Source of the DNA: Prochilodus magdalenae
Lineage: Eukaryota > Chordata > Actinopteri > Characiformes > Prochilodontidae
Assembly: GCA_024036415.1 (NCBI GenBank)
Contig: JAMWET010000947.1
Location: 965,001 to 1,029,000 of the forward strand
Length of the DNA stretch: 64,000 bases
Direction of reading: 5' to 3'
In this document: positions 62,826 through 64,000 of the stretch, one piece after another
Position numbering within the stretch: position 1 is the stretch's first letter
Layout of the letters: every line of letters begins with the position of its first letter
The notes under the pieces: generated by a model
The model's database searches: none
Seen by the model: only the letters and a program-made list of their open reading frames with translations
Told to the model about the DNA's origin: nothing
Position numbers and translations under genes: made by a program

Positions 62826-64000
62826 CTATTGAAGAACATGGTGAAATGCATGGAGATAGTTACGTCTTGCTATAACCTACAGCACTGGTGAGCAGAGGTG
62901 GTAATCCTAATCACTCTAGTTCACACAGAGAGCTTGTGTTGTTGTAGAACAGTGATCTGCCTATAGTGTTTTAACTGGCAGGATTGGATGCATTACCGTT
63001 AGATCTAAGAAAGCAGGAGATCTAAGATCTGCAGTAGGAGGTTTGGTGACCACTGTTCTAAACCAAGACAAAACGTCCTCCAAACTTCCAGACTAATGAA
63101 ATGAACCATGAATGATTTAGCATCACCATTCCTCACATTGGGGTCATTTCGCACCCATGAGCAACACCACTGAGTACAAAGTGTTTGCTGAATTGTCCAA
63201 CTTTTAATAAGACACAAGGAGACCAAAGGGTCAGAGACCTCAGTTGACACGAACACTCAAAACATATCCATCAAACTTCTAACATTCAAGTGCAAAAGTA
63301 GCACACCTCCCTTTAGTAATTGACAGCTCCTTCTCATGCTGTCTGCTTCAAGACTGAGTAATCCACTCCAGCAGGTGCCCTATGGTGTCTGAACTGTAGT
63401 GCAGTCACTCTATAAGGAGTATATGCTATAAGGAAGAGCGTTGTAGAGCGTTGTCTCTCTCAGATTCCAAAAGCGACCAGAATCAAACGCCATAATTATA
63501 GGCAAACAATAAAAAGGCTAAAGGTCATTCAATAACGCTTTGATGAAATGCGTAATGTACATGAACAGTAGCTCCAACCGGAATCAGACCATATGTATTA
63601 CTTTATGATCAAACAAACCCAGAAGAGCAGCTTCTGGTGAATAAGGATTGTGTCTATTTCCCCATAACTGTTACACTGAATCAGTGGCTGCTTCAAAGCT
63701 GCTTCTTTGCTTTCATCTGCCAACGTTTTCACCTGATACCTTCATGAAGGTAAAGCTTCTGGACGTGTGGTTAAGTGGATCCAGGTTTGTGTCAGATCGG
63801 TGCAGCACAATCACTATCAGTGCAACCCTCTGATCTGGGCTTTCATGTCTTTAGCCAAATTTGCTAGGCAGAGCTTCTCCTCCGATCCCGCTTAATGGGC
63901 TTAACCACAAGGGGCACATCTCAAAGACTAATAAGCTTGGTCAGTTTGCCTTCCAGAATTATTGGCACCCTTGATAAAGGGGAAGCTGCTCAGTCAGTTG
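62826..64000. other. Intergenic, no feature recognised
   Basis: Short ORFs only. No gene or repeat was recognised up to the window edge. Confidence 0.4.

Overview
The window looks like non-coding-rich vertebrate nuclear DNA, most likely from a ray-finned fish. One multi-exon gene with GT-AG introns sits among teleost-type repeats: Tc1 transposons, MITEs, tRNA-headed SINEs, an L2/Rex1-like LINE tail and many long microsatellites. The LINE and SINE tails ending in TAAATG repeats suggest an ostariophysan (catfish or characin relative), but that is inference.

The only protein-coding gene I can support is slc38a4 (SNAT4, a system A neutral/cationic amino acid transporter) on the + strand. I assembled 15 coding exons between 32961 and 47057. 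They join in frame to a 535-residue protein, and every intron has a GT donor and an AG acceptor. The 5' UTR is split: its last part is at 32888-32960. The promoter and first exon are probably in the CpG-rich block at about 18690-20070, which would give a first intron of about 12.8 kb. The 3' UTR is about 3 kb and ends at an AATAAA signal at 50116.

Layout. 1-16380: intergenic repeats. These are a small MITE (538-742), a SINE (2091-2412), a 5'-truncated LINE (5472-6205), an AT minisatellite (7008-7518), a 760-bp foldback element (8771-9532), a MITE split by a copied 157-bp block (12304-12675), and a Tc1 copy nested in an older transposon (13948-15394). 16382-18240: a degenerate tandem array interrupted by about 800 bp of GATA/GGTA microsatellite. 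18690-20070: the CpG-rich putative promoter. 20064-32887: putative intron 1. 32888-50140: the body and 3' UTR of slc38a4, with a 7.4-kb intron 13. 50140-64000: intergenic, with microsatellites, a decayed Tc1 transposase, SINEs, and a 156-bp inverted pair flanking a 394-bp spacer.

I found no tRNA, rRNA, CRISPR or operon-like structure and no sign of a new enzymatic system. The most unusual material is structural: the degenerate array that hosts the microsatellite, a 152-bp near-perfect hairpin in intron 1, nested transposons, and a transposed 157-bp block inside a MITE. All similarity calls come from reading the sequence and from memory of the families; no database search was run.
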